In this document: piece by piece, positions 28,150-36,818 of the stretch
Layout: each line of letters begins with the position of its first letter
Position numbering within the stretch: the stretch's first letter is position 1
Source: an uncultured Clostridia bacterium
GTDB taxonomy: Bacteria; Bacillota; Clostridia; Christensenellales; UBA1242
Assembly (NCBI GenBank): GCA_944384395.1
Contig: CALWTD010000017.1
Coordinates: 1-54,161 of the forward strand
Direction of reading: 5' to 3'
DNA length: 54,161 nt
Notes under the pieces: model-generated
What the model was told of the DNA's origin: nothing
Seen by the model: the letters and a program-made list of their open reading frames with translations, nothing else
The model's database searches: none
Translations under genes and position numbers: made by a program

Positions 28150-28347
28150 TTATGAATTTTTTGTTTTTTTCTCAGTATCTAAAACTTTTTTGCCATTGTA
28201 ATATCCACAACTTGGGCAAACCTTGTGTGGTTGTTTTTTTGCATGACATTCAGGGCACTCAACAAGTGTTGGCACTGCTGATTTAAAGTTTGCTGAATTT
28301 CTTGTATTTCTTCTTGCTTTTGAAACTTTACATTTTGGAACTGCCAT
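28150..28347 (-). CDS. rpmF: 50S ribosomal protein L32
   Basis: A 65-residue protein beginning MAVPKCKVSKARRNTRNS, as L32 does, with a zinc ribbon formed by CPEC and CPSC. AGGAGG lies six bases upstream of the ATG. A separate promoter, a leader with a short hairpin, and a terminator make it a single-gene unit. The DUF177 (YceD) gene that often precedes rpmF is not here. Confidence 0.97.
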   Translation of the reverse strand: MAVPKCKVSKARRNTRNSANFKSAVPTLVECPECHAKKQPHKVCPSCGYYNGKKVLDTEKKTKNS

Positions 28348-28369
28348 TTTTTCCTCCTATATATCAACA

Positions 28370-28385
28370 TGCCTAAAATAAGGCA
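28370..28385 (-). repeat. Hairpin in the rpmF mRNA leader
   Basis: TGCCT (28381-28385 on the minus strand) pairs with AGGCA (28370-28374) around a six-base A/T loop, between the predicted transcription start and the ribosome binding site. It has no T run, so it is not a terminator. It may be regulatory or incidental. Confidence 0.4.
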
Positions 28386-28402
28386 GTTATTTAACTTTAC
28401 TT

Positions 28403-28431
28403 AGTATATATACATTTTGTTGTGTTGTCAA
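28403..28431 (-). promoter_or_regulatory. Strong sigma-A promoter of rpmF
   Basis: On the minus strand a perfect TTGACA (28426-28431), 17 bases, TATACT (28403-28408). Transcription would start near 28396, giving a leader of about 49 bases. Confidence 0.8.
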
Positions 28432-28444
28432 CAAAAATTTTAAT

Positions 28445-29641
28445 TTATTTGCAAAGTCTTACGCAATCCCTTGCAATCACTAATTCTTCATTTGTTGGAA
28501 TTCTATAAACTTTTACTTTTGAAGATTTTGATGATATTTCTTCAACTGTTCCCCTTGACAAATGATAGTTTTTATCTTTGTCAAGTTCTATTCCCAAAAA
28601 TTGAAGTCCTTCCGTTGCATAATCTCTTACATCTTCTTGGTTTTCACCTACACCACCAGTAAATGCAATCCCATCAAGTCCACCCATTGCTGCAGCATAA
28701 GAACCAATATATTTTTTAATTTTATATGAAAGCATGTCAATTACAAGTTTTGCACGCTTGTTTCCTGCTTCTATTTGAGCGTTGTTGTCTCTCATATCTC
28801 CTGAAACGCCATTTATACCAAGAATACCACTTTTCTTGTTTAAATAGTTTGTTATTTGGTGAATATCCCAACCTGTTTTATCTGCAATATATTCAAGAAC
28901 TGATGCATCTAAATCTCCGCATCTTGTTCCCATAACTAATCCTTCAAGTGGAGTAAATCCCATTGAAGTATCAATGCTTTTGCCATTTTTTACAGCACAA
29001 ATACTTGAACCATTGCCAAGATGAATTGTAATTAATTTTAGTTCTTCAATTGGTTTACCCATTACTTTTGCAAGTTCACCAGAAACATATTTATGTGATG
29101 TTCCATGGAATCCATACTTTCTAATTTTCCAATTTTCATATGCATCATATGGAAGACCATACAAATAGGCATAATCTGGCATTGTTTGATGGAATGCAGT
29201 ATCAAAAACTGCAACATTTGGTTTACCTTTGCAAACTTCCATACAAGACCTAATTCCTGCAATGTTGGCTGGCATATGAAGTGGGCCAAGTGGTTTTAAT
29301 GTTTCAAGATTTTTTAATACTTCTTCATCAACAATAACAGAATCTTTATAAATTTCGCCACCATGAAGCACTCTGTGTCCAAAAGCTTCAACTTCGTCAA
29401 GTGATTTTAATACACCTATTTCTTTATCTGTTAAAACTTTTAAAACTTGTTGCATTGCTTCTTGATGAGTTGGCATGTAAACATCAATAATTTTTTCCAT
29501 GCCATTTGCTTTGTACACAACAAAAGAATCTTCTGATCCTATTTTTTCACAATTACCTTTTGCGATAACTTTTTCGCCGTCCATATCAAATAACTGATAC
29601 TTTAAAGAACTACTACCTGCATTTATTACTAATACCTTCAT
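28445..29641 (-). CDS. ackA: Acetate kinase
   Basis: Converts acetyl-phosphate and ADP to acetate and ATP. It starts MKVLVINAGSSSLKYQLFDM and contains the family signatures IHLGNGSSICAV and MGFTPLEGLVMGTR. At 398 residues it is full length. AAGGAG precedes the ATG. It follows pta by 17 bases, forming the fermentative pta-ackA pair that yields ATP from acetyl-CoA. Confidence 0.98.
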   Translation of the reverse strand: MKVLVINAGSSSLKYQLFDMDGEKVIAKGNCEKIGSEDSFVVYKANGMEKIIDVYMPTHQEAMQQVLKVLTDKEIGVLKSLDEVEAFGHRVLHGGEIYKDSVIVDEEVLKNLETLKPLGPLHMPANIAGIRSCMEVCKGKPNVAVFDTAFHQTMPDYAYLYGLPYDAYENWKIRKYGFHGTSHKYVSGELAKVMGKPIEELKLITIHLGNGSSICAVKNGKSIDTSMGFTPLEGLVMGTRCGDLDASVLEYIADKTGWDIHQITNYLNKKSGILGINGVSGDMRDNNAQIEAGNKRAKLVIDMLSYKIKKYIGSYAAAMGGLDGIAFTGGVGENQEDVRDYATEGLQFLGIELDKDKNYHLSRGTVEEISSKSSKVKVYRIPTNEELVIARDCVRLCK

Positions 29642-29658
29642 TATTTTCTCCTTATTTT

Positions 29659-30636
29659 TTAATCACACTGCAAAACTGTTATTGCAGTTAAATAAATTAT
29701 GTCTTTTACTGTTGCACCCCTAGATAAATCATTTACAGGTTTTTGTAAGCCAACAGTTATTGGACCAATTGCATAAAGGTTTCCAAAATATGAAATTGCC
29801 TTATACCCTATATTTGCCGAATTTAGTTCGGGAAATACCAAAACATTAGCTTTGCCATAATATTTTGCATCATCGCCGAGTTTTGTTTTTGCAACACGCT
29901 CAATTAGCGCTGCATCAAGTTGAATTTCTCCTTGACTTAAAACATTTGGACATGATGATGAAAATTTGTTATATGCTTCTTTAACTTTTAAAGTTGAATC
30001 ACTATTTGCACTGCCATATGTTGAATATGACAAAAATGCAACCTTTGGTGTTAAACTTGTAAACTTTTTAAGCTCACCACAAACTCTTTCTGCCATTATA
30101 GCAAGTTCGTTTGATGTTGGATTTTCACATAGTCCACAATCAGTTAAAAAGAAAGGATTAGATGTTATTTTGTTTTCTCCTACCATAATCATGTATGAAT
30201 TTACAAAATTATCTTTGCCATTTTTAAGAATTTGAAGTGCTGGTTTTAAATTTCTTGCTGTTGAAACTTCTGCACCACCAACCATTCCGTCTGCATATCC
30301 TTTTTTTACAAGCATGGTAGAAAAATAAAATGGATCTAAAATAAGGTTTTTTGCATCTTCTAAGGACAATCCTTTTTCTTTTCTTATTTCATATAAATCT
30401 TGTGCTAATTCTTGGGTATGTGCAAATGTTTTTGGATTTATTATCTTAAAATTTTTAAGCTTTTTATTTCGCATAATATGAGAACTTTCATCGCCAATTA
30501 AAATAACATTGGCCAAGTTATGCTTTTTTATATATAAAACTGCTTTTATTATTCTATCGCTAAATGCTGATTCTGGAAAAACAATTGTTTTTTGTTTTTG
30601 TTTTGCTAGTTTTAAAAGATTTTTTGTAAATTTCAT
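29659..30636 (-). CDS. pta: Phosphate acetyltransferase
   Basis: Converts acetyl-CoA and phosphate to acetyl-phosphate. The 325-residue protein matches the short single-domain Pta, with TDCGLCENPTSNELAIMAE, FLSYSTYGSANSD and VFPELNSANIGYKAI. The start is placed at the ATG at 30636 (MKFTKNLLKLAKQ). An open frame extends 61 codons upstream, but that part crosses the promoter and the divergent ylbJ gene and has no family similarity. Confidence 0.95.
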   Translation of the reverse strand: MKFTKNLLKLAKQKQKTIVFPESAFSDRIIKAVLYIKKHNLANVILIGDESSHIMRNKKLKNFKIINPKTFAHTQELAQDLYEIRKEKGLSLEDAKNLILDPFYFSTMLVKKGYADGMVGGAEVSTARNLKPALQILKNGKDNFVNSYMIMVGENKITSNPFFLTDCGLCENPTSNELAIMAERVCGELKKFTSLTPKVAFLSYSTYGSANSDSTLKVKEAYNKFSSSCPNVLSQGEIQLDAALIERVAKTKLGDDAKYYGKANVLVFPELNSANIGYKAISYFGNLYAIGPITVGLQKPVNDLSRGATVKDIIYLTAITVLQCD

Positions 30637-30669
30637 TATGCTTTCTTCTATACTCCCAACTAATTTCAT

Positions 30670-30698
30670 ATAGTACAATATAATGCAAATTTTGTCAA
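30670..30698 (-). promoter_or_regulatory. Sigma-A promoter of pta-ackA, inside the ylbJ start
   Basis: On the minus strand a perfect TTGACA (30693-30698), 17 bases, TACTAT (30670-30675). The -35 box lies within codons 4-6 of the divergent ylbJ. Confidence 0.65.
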
Positions 30699-31663
30699 AA
30701 ATTTTTTTTAAAAAAAATATGATTTTATCTATTGTAGTTTTTTTTGTGCTGCTTTTGATAATAATTTCACCACAAAAATATATAAGTGTTTCATTTAATG
30801 CAATAGAAGTTTGGTACAAAGTTCTTCTTCCAAGTTTGTTCCCATTTTTTGTGTTTTCAAAACTCTTAACATCATTTGGATATGTTAAAAATATATCTTC
30901 ATGTTTTGAAAAGGTATCTTATAAATTATATAAAACTCCACCAATTAGTTCATATGTGTTTTTTATGAGCATATTAACAGGGTATCCTGTTGGAAGTAAA
31001 CTGTGCAGTGATTTATATAAAGACGGCTATCTTTCTAAAAGTGATGCAAAAAAATGTATAACATACACATCAAATAGTGGCCCAATGTTTATCATTGGAA
31101 GCGTTGGCATTGGTATGCTTATAAGTAAACAAGCTGGATATATTATTTTAATTTCGCATATTATTGGAGCGCTATTAAATGGACTATTATACAGAAATTT
31201 AAAATATGAAACAAAACAAACAAAAAACATTTATTCTAATAAAGATGTAGAAAGCAGTTTATCGTCTTGCGTTATGGATTCAATTTTTTCTATTCTACTT
31301 ATTGGTGGAATTGTTGTTGTAGCATTTATTTTTATTGAAGTTTTAAATAACATTGGCATTTTTAATCCTATAATTTATATATTTTCAAAATTGGGAGTAG
31401 ACGAAAATATAACCACTGCAATTGTCAACGGATTTTTTGAAATAACAAAAGGTTGTTTATCAGTTTCTTCTCTTAATTTAAGTTTAAGTGCTAAAACAAT
31501 TTTGTCTTGTGCCATCATCTCTTTTGGTGGAATATCAACAACTATGCAAGCTATGGCATTTATTAAAGACATTGTTACATATAAATTTTTTATTGGACAA
31601 AAAATAACACATATGATTTTGTCGACAATCATATGTGCAATTCTTTGTTTTATATTTTTTTAG
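30683..31663 (+). CDS. ylbJ: Sporulation integral membrane protein YlbJ
   Basis: A 326-residue membrane protein with about eight hydrophobic segments and the family features LLPSLFPFFVFSKLL, SILTGYPVGSKLCSDLY and YTSNSGPMFIIGSVGIGML (nucleoside-recognition, Gate-type domain). In B. subtilis YlbJ is a sigma-E-controlled protein needed for heat-resistant spores. No ribosome binding site is visible before the ATG. CATATAGT, close to a sigma-E -10 element, lies eight bases upstream without a clear -35. Its 3' end overlaps the convergent neighbour by four bases. Confidence 0.85.
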   Translation: MQILSKIFFKKNMILSIVVFFVLLLIIISPQKYISVSFNAIEVWYKVLLPSLFPFFVFSKLLTSFGYVKNISSCFEKVSYKLYKTPPISSYVFFMSILTGYPVGSKLCSDLYKDGYLSKSDAKKCITYTSNSGPMFIIGSVGIGMLISKQAGYIILISHIIGALLNGLLYRNLKYETKQTKNIYSNKDVESSLSSCVMDSIFSILLIGGIVVVAFIFIEVLNNIGIFNPIIYIFSKLGVDENITTAIVNGFFEITKGCLSVSSLNLSLSAKTILSCAIISFGGISTTMQAMAFIKDIVTYKFFIGQKITHMILSTIICAILCFIFF

Positions 31664-32472
31664 TCTTGATAAAATTCAATGAGTTTTGCTTTTAATTCTT
31701 TTGTTAAAAATTTTAAAGATTTAATAGGCTTAAACACATATTCAACTGCCACAATATAAGCACTTAAATTATTTGTATCTTTTTTTTCACAACAATTTAA
31801 TATTGCATTTAATAAATATAGTGCATCACTTTTTAATTCTGACTGAACCTTTTTGTCAAATTGCAACTCATCCATCATTTGTTTAGCAACTATTGATACA
31901 CCACTTGTAAACCAATCAACTTTTTGATTGACTTCTTCATCTTCTTTGTTAGGTTCTTCTTCTTTTACATCTTGTAATTGTTCTTCGTTATTTTCTGCTT
32001 GTTTATCGCCCTCTTCTTCTAAATTTTTTACAGTTTCACTTTTATTTTCGTCAATATCAAAACAATACATTATTGCATTTTTAAATGGCAAAATCAAAGT
32101 TTGTGCAAAATTTTCAAATTCGCTTATATTTTCGCTCGTAAAATAATTTTTTAAAAATTCATGAAAATTAATTTTTTTATCTCTTATATCAACCAAAATA
32201 CAAAAAACTAGTGGCAAAACAATAGCTTTACTTTCTGGCATTATAAAATAACCATCTTTTGTTGGAAGTTTAACTTTTGCTCTGTTAAATTCACGGTCAA
32301 AGTTAAAATTTTTCATACATTCGGCAATAAGTCCGTAAATTTCTGGCGAATCACTTATATTTTGAAGTATTTTAGATATTATGTTTTCGGCAAAAATAAA
32401 CCTTCCATTTATTAATTCATCACAACTTGCAAGGCACGCTCTTACATCTTTTAATGCTTTATCTGTTAGCAT
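31660..32472 (-). CDS. Unrecognised acidic cytoplasmic protein
   Basis: A 270-residue protein with no family I recognise. Residues 1-150 are predicted helical; a very acidic low-complexity linker (about 150-185, rich in Glu, Gln and Asn) separates them from a helical C-terminal part. No signal peptide, membrane segment or catalytic motif is seen. AAAGGAG precedes the ATG, which supports translation. It is a single gene between convergent ylbJ and the divergent DUF4364 gene. Confidence 0.75.
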   Translation of the reverse strand: MLTDKALKDVRACLASCDELINGRFIFAENIISKILQNISDSPEIYGLIAECMKNFNFDREFNRAKVKLPTKDGYFIMPESKAIVLPLVFCILVDIRDKKINFHEFLKNYFTSENISEFENFAQTLILPFKNAIMYCFDIDENKSETVKNLEEEGDKQAENNEEQLQDVKEEEPNKEDEEVNQKVDWFTSGVSIVAKQMMDELQFDKKVQSELKSDALYLLNAILNCCEKKDTNNLSAYIVAVEYVFKPIKSLKFLTKELKAKLIEFYQD

Positions 32473-32553
32473 TTTTTTCTCCTTTGTGTTTTTATTTTTT
32501 TTAATGATAACACAATATAAACAAAAATAAAAGTGAATTGTAAAATTTGTTGT

Positions 32554-32582
32554 TTGACTATGCCCTGACTATGTGATAATAT
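32554..32582 (+). promoter_or_regulatory. Sigma-A promoter of the DUF4364-ABC exporter operon, with direct repeat
   Basis: TTGACT (32554-32559), 17 bases, TAATAT (32577-32582) with an extended TG. The octamer TGACTATG occurs twice, at 32555-32562 and 32566-32573, an 11-base period covering the -35 and spacer, so a regulator could bind here. Confidence 0.7.
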
Positions 32583-32608
32583 ATTATATAGACTTATGGA
32601 GAAATAAT

Positions 32609-33157
32609 ATGGATATACACGAGCAAGACTCAACGGTAAACAAACTTATTGTCCTTTTTGTTTTAGAAAAAATAGAAATTCCACTAACCGAGCAATCAAT
32701 AATTGATATTTGCTATGGCAAAAACAACTGGATAAAAAATTACATGGAATGCAAAGAAATAATATACAACCTTGTTGATGCAGGCTTTATATATAAAACA
32801 AATGGAAACAGCGAAGAAGATAGATACACAATAACATATACAGGCAGAAATTGTTTATCGCACTTTTATCAAAGAATAAATCAAGAACTTAGAGAACAAA
32901 TTGCAGAATATGTAAAAGAAAATAGAATTGCCTTTAAGCGTTCTCAAGAGTATGTAAGCACAATAGATAGAAATAGTGATGGAAGTTATACAGTTTGTTT
33001 AAAAATTAGGTCTGCTCTTATTGACGAACCAATGTTTGAACTAAAAATAAAAGCACCATCAAGACAGAGTGCAATCGGTGCAACAAATATATGGAAAGAA
33101 AAAGCACACTTAATTTATGAAAATGCATATGAAACACTAATTGATAATGAAGAATAA
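32609..33157 (+). CDS. DUF4364 family winged-helix protein
   Basis: A 182-residue protein. The N-terminal half (NKLIVLFVLEKIEIPLTEQS, then a YNLVDAGFIYKTNG turn and YTITYTGRNCL) looks like a winged-helix DNA-binding domain. The C-terminal half is a beta-rich module (DGSYTVCLKIRSALIDEPMF). I recall this as DUF4364, a Clostridia family presumed to regulate transcription. The start is the ATG at 32609 with GGAG upstream; an in-frame ATG at 32573 lies in the promoter. It is followed by an ABC exporter 14 bases later and may regulate it. Confidence 0.75.
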   Translation: MDIHEQDSTVNKLIVLFVLEKIEIPLTEQSIIDICYGKNNWIKNYMECKEIIYNLVDAGFIYKTNGNSEEDRYTITYTGRNCLSHFYQRINQELREQIAEYVKENRIAFKRSQEYVSTIDRNSDGSYTVCLKIRSALIDEPMFELKIKAPSRQSAIGATNIWKEKAHLIYENAYETLIDNEE

Positions 33158-33171
33158 AATGGAGAATAATT

Positions 33172-34359
33172 GTGATAAAAAACAATAACACAAATTCAAA
33201 TTCTAATAAGTCCTACACAGTTAGGAGTTTTCTTGATGTTGAAAATGAAAATAAAACACAACAACCTACAAATATAGCAGAAACAAAACAAAAAGTTGAA
33301 CCAAATTTGATAAAAAACAGAGAACAAAATAATCAAATTCCTATGCCAGCAGAACATGCTGTGCAAAGTACAGATGTTCAACGTGTAACTTCTCAAAACG
33401 AAAACAATTTGCAACAAAGAGGTCCAAAACCGATTTTAAGCATAAAAAATTTAACAAAAAAATATGGTGAAAGAATTGCAGTAAACAACATTTCATTAAA
33501 TTTGTACGCAGGTCAAATAATAGGATTTTTAGGTGCAAATGGTGCTGGTAAAAGTACCACAATAAAAATGCTTACAGGCCTTGCCAGAATAACAAGTGGC
33601 GATGTTTATATTTGTGGACATTCAATTAAAGAGGGTTTTGAAAATGCAATAAAGCATGTAGGAGCAATGATTGAAATTCCTCATTTTTATAACTATCTTT
33701 CAGGCTATAACAATCTTAAATATTTTGCTAAACTATCTGGCAATATAAATATTTCTAGAATAAATGAAGTTGCTTCACTTGTTGGATTAAGCAACAGAAT
33801 TAAGGACAAAGTTGGCAACTATTCACTTGGAATGAAACAAAGGCTCGGTGTTGCACAAGCACTACTCAATAAACCAAAACTCTTAATTTTAGACGAACCA
33901 ACAAATGGACTTGATGCAAATGGAATTAGAGAATTTAGAATGATGCTTAAAACTCTTGCATATAAAGAAGGTATTGCAATTTTAATTTCAAGCCATATTT
34001 TAGGCGAAATGGAAAACTTGTGCGATATGGTTGCAATAATAGATAATGGAAAAATTATACAAGTTCAAACAATGGAGCAAATTAAAAAGAACTTTTCTAT
34101 TGTTGGTTCACAATATATAAAATGTAACGCCCCTAACCTTGCCGGAAAAATTTTAATGCAAAAATTTAATTGCAAAGTAAAACTTCAAGGCAACAAAGTC
34201 TATATTGATTCTGGCGATATGACATTACTTTCTAGAATGATTGTTGAACTTACAAAAAACAAAATTCTCGTTTATGCTGCTGGTGAAGTAGATTACTCAC
34301 TTGAAGATGTATTTTTAAATATTATCAACAAAAACCATGCAACCACTTCAATAAATTAA
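33172..34359 (+). CDS. ABC exporter ATP-binding protein (BcrA/antimicrobial-type) with N-terminal extension
   Basis: A 395-residue protein. Residues 1-85 are a low-complexity, Asn/Gln-rich extension not usual in the family. The ATPase follows, with Walker A GANGAGKST (121-129), signature YSLGMKQRLGVA (217-228) and Walker B LLILDEPTNGLD (237-248). VGAMIEIPHFYNYLSGYNNL is typical of BcrA/lantibiotic-immunity-like ATPases. GGAGA precedes a GTG start. It pairs with the permease that begins 11 bases downstream. The substrate is unknown; peptide antibiotic export or envelope maintenance is inference only. Confidence 0.88.
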   Translation: MIKNNNTNSNSNKSYTVRSFLDVENENKTQQPTNIAETKQKVEPNLIKNREQNNQIPMPAEHAVQSTDVQRVTSQNENNLQQRGPKPILSIKNLTKKYGERIAVNNISLNLYAGQIIGFLGANGAGKSTTIKMLTGLARITSGDVYICGHSIKEGFENAIKHVGAMIEIPHFYNYLSGYNNLKYFAKLSGNINISRINEVASLVGLSNRIKDKVGNYSLGMKQRLGVAQALLNKPKLLILDEPTNGLDANGIREFRMMLKTLAYKEGIAILISSHILGEMENLCDMVAIIDNGKIIQVQTMEQIKKNFSIVGSQYIKCNAPNLAGKILMQKFNCKVKLQGNKVYIDSGDMTLLSRMIVELTKNKILVYAAGEVDYSLEDVFLNIINKNHATTSIN

Positions 34360-34370
34360 CAGGAGAAAAT

Positions 34371-36131
34371 ATGAAAAAAGTTTTTAGACTTGCAAAAGCC
34401 GAATTTAATAAAATATTTTATAGGCCTTCTATATTTATTTTGACGGCACTTTTGATTATTGCAATTGTTGTAACAAGTTTAGTTTATACACCAACAAGCA
34501 AAACAGTAAAATTAAGTTATGAAGCAAATACAGTTTCGGAAATCTACTCACAATTTTTAAGCACATCTCAAACAACAACAAATAAACTTTCTATTGATAA
34601 AAGTTTAACCGACGCATATAACGAGATAAAAAGCCAATATGAAAGCATAACAAAAGACGATAAATTAAAAACACTTACCGATAAAACTGTTTCTCTAAAA
34701 AAATATTTTCCAAACACAACAGATAACACAAAAGGTTTAATTCAAGACGAAGTTTTAAAAATATCAACATATACCGATAGAGAATTTAATGCAAACAAAA
34801 GCGTTACCATAGAATTGTTTAATTCATTAAAAACCGACTTATCAGACTTGATGAACTATTTAGCAAAAATACAAAGCGAAACATTAAACTTTTATTTTTA
34901 TCAAACCGACTACGATAAAATGTATGAAAGTATAAATAAAATATACAATGCCCTACCAAACAACTATGAGCAATATGATAAAAATGCTTTTATCAGTTTA
35001 GGCAACACAATAGCAACTGAATACAACATTGATGAAGCAATTAAAATAGTGTCAACTCTTAAAACATTTACAATAAATCAAGAAGACTACGATGCTATTA
35101 TTGAAACTTATTACATTAAAGCAACACAAAATTTAGAAAATATATATTTTTCACAAATTGTAGACTTTTACAATGAATATGAAGATAGTAAAGAAGAAAG
35201 CGATAAAGCACAAATAAATGAATATATCGCAAACTACTATTCTTATGCACAAATGAACAAATCAGTTATGCAAGACAGGTTTATTCTTTTACGAATAAGT
35301 GATGTAAAAGATACAGAACTTAATGGACTTATTGGATACACACAAGTTTATAGATATAAAATAAATGAAGAAATTCAAATATTTGATTACCTAATTGAAA
35401 ATCAAACATTTGATTACAACTATTTATCTTCTTTTAATTTTAACACTGCATCATCATATAGTCCGAATGCTTTCGATTACACAGTATATTCAATGCAAAT
35501 TTTAATAATTTTAATAATTGTGTTTACAATTTTTTATGCTTGCAGTTCAATTGCTGGCGATCAAAGTAATGGAACAATGAAAATGATTGCAATAAGACCT
35601 TATACAAGAAACAAACTATTTACAGGAAAATACCTTTCTTGTTTAATGTTTGGCATAATGCTTATTTTAATATCAATGATTGCTTCTTTTGTTGTTGGTG
35701 CAGTATCTTATGGAATAACGTTTGATAATTGTTTAGTTGTATTTAACTCGTCAACAATTATAACAATAAGTCCATTCGTTATGCTTTTAATGTATTTTCT
35801 ATCACTTGTTGTCAACTTACTTTTCTATATTTCACTTGCAATGCTTATTAGTTTAATTTTTAAATCAAATGCATTATCTGTGTTTATTTCAACTCTTATA
35901 TATGGAACACAAATTGTTCTTTGTGGCACAGTTTCAAGTGCATGGTTAAATTACACACCATTTGGACATTTTGATTTGTTTAAATATTTTGGAAACAGCA
36001 AAACAGGATTTTTAAGCATGAATATTCTTCCTGATGCAAACTTTATAACAAGTGCAATTGTTATAGGCTCTTGTATAGTGCTATTTAATATAATTTCTCA
36101 TTTTATATTTAAACGCAGAGACATTGCATAA
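34371..36131 (+). CDS. ABC-2 family permease
   Basis: A 586-residue membrane protein: a first membrane helix near 19-40, a large predicted extracellular region of about 330 residues, then five or so helices in the last 220 residues. IAGDQSNGTMKMIAIRPYTRNKLFTGKYL is the usual cytoplasmic coupling segment of ABC-2 permeases (given here as two adjoining parts, IAGDQSNGTMKMIAI and RPYTRNKLFTGKYL). AGGAG precedes the ATG. It forms an exporter with the preceding ATPase. The last codon abuts the stop of the convergent exported-protein gene with no gap. Confidence 0.88.
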   Translation: MKKVFRLAKAEFNKIFYRPSIFILTALLIIAIVVTSLVYTPTSKTVKLSYEANTVSEIYSQFLSTSQTTTNKLSIDKSLTDAYNEIKSQYESITKDDKLKTLTDKTVSLKKYFPNTTDNTKGLIQDEVLKISTYTDREFNANKSVTIELFNSLKTDLSDLMNYLAKIQSETLNFYFYQTDYDKMYESINKIYNALPNNYEQYDKNAFISLGNTIATEYNIDEAIKIVSTLKTFTINQEDYDAIIETYYIKATQNLENIYFSQIVDFYNEYEDSKEESDKAQINEYIANYYSYAQMNKSVMQDRFILLRISDVKDTELNGLIGYTQVYRYKINEEIQIFDYLIENQTFDYNYLSSFNFNTASSYSPNAFDYTVYSMQILIILIIVFTIFYACSSIAGDQSNGTMKMIAIRPYTRNKLFTGKYLSCLMFGIMLILISMIASFVVGAVSYGITFDNCLVVFNSSTIITISPFVMLLMYFLSLVVNLLFYISLAMLISLIFKSNALSVFISTLIYGTQIVLCGTVSSAWLNYTPFGHFDLFKYFGNSKTGFLSMNILPDANFITSAIVIGSCIVLFNIISHFIFKRRDIA

Positions 36132-36752
36132 CTATTTCTTTAACGCTTGATTTTTAAGGTACTCAATTAAGAGTGCCTTATTTTTTGATGCGTAACTCAC
36201 ACACTCTTGATGTGCTTCATCAACTCTTTTTGTGCCATGAGTTTTGCTGTTTAAAAAATGTATGCAAGTATGCCCACCCTCTCCATTATCTATAAGCGAA
36301 AATCCGTGTGGCATACCATTGGTTGAACCTGCAAAAAATTGACCATCAATTTCAACCCAAACGGGACGTCTAACCCATGACCATTCTCCACCATATATTT
36401 CTTTAAATATTTTTGTGTTTTCATAATCTATTGTTTGAACATCTGCATGATTATATCCACCTAGCCTTTGAACAAAATACTCTCTTTGTGATTTTATATC
36501 AATTACCCTAACAGTAACATATTTTGTAAAATGCTTGTCCATAAATTCAAACCAGTCATATGATAATACTTCAATATTTTCGTATGGTGATGTAACATTT
36601 GTTGTTTCATCTTCTTCTTTATCGTTTATGATTTGTTGATCGTTTGCGAATATGTAATTAGAACTATAAAAATTTGGATATGGCAAAACACTTGCTATAC
36701 ACATAGAACAAAACATAATTAAAAATACTATGCAAACAATTTTTGAATTCAT
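36132..36752 (-). CDS. Exported protein with a possible L,D-transpeptidase-like wall-enzyme module
   Basis: A 206-residue protein with an N-terminal hydrophobic signal (about residues 5-25). The C-terminal domain contains RVIDIKSQREYFVQRLGGYN, HADVQTIDYENT, WVEIDGQFFAGSTNGMPHG, GGHTCIHFLNSKTHG and HQECVSYA. The H-x-C in GHTCIHF and the surrounding layout recall catalytic SHGC of L,D-transpeptidases, and I recall similar modules at the ends of clostridial wall proteins. Function is not established. No ribosome binding site is visible. It is a single gene convergent with the exporter. Confidence 0.65.
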   Translation of the reverse strand: MNSKIVCIVFLIMFCSMCIASVLPYPNFYSSNYIFANDQQIINDKEEDETTNVTSPYENIEVLSYDWFEFMDKHFTKYVTVRVIDIKSQREYFVQRLGGYNHADVQTIDYENTKIFKEIYGGEWSWVRRPVWVEIDGQFFAGSTNGMPHGFSLIDNGEGGHTCIHFLNSKTHGTKRVDEAHQECVSYASKNKALLIEYLKNQALKK

Positions 36753-36818
36753 ATTTATATTTTATATAAAATGCAAATTTTTATTATAAAAATATTTTTT
36801 CAATAATAAATATATAAT

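Noticed and set aside
30637..30819. A 61-codon upstream extension of pta
   Set aside because: It crosses the predicted pta promoter and the start of ylbJ, and Pta proteins begin at the later methionine.
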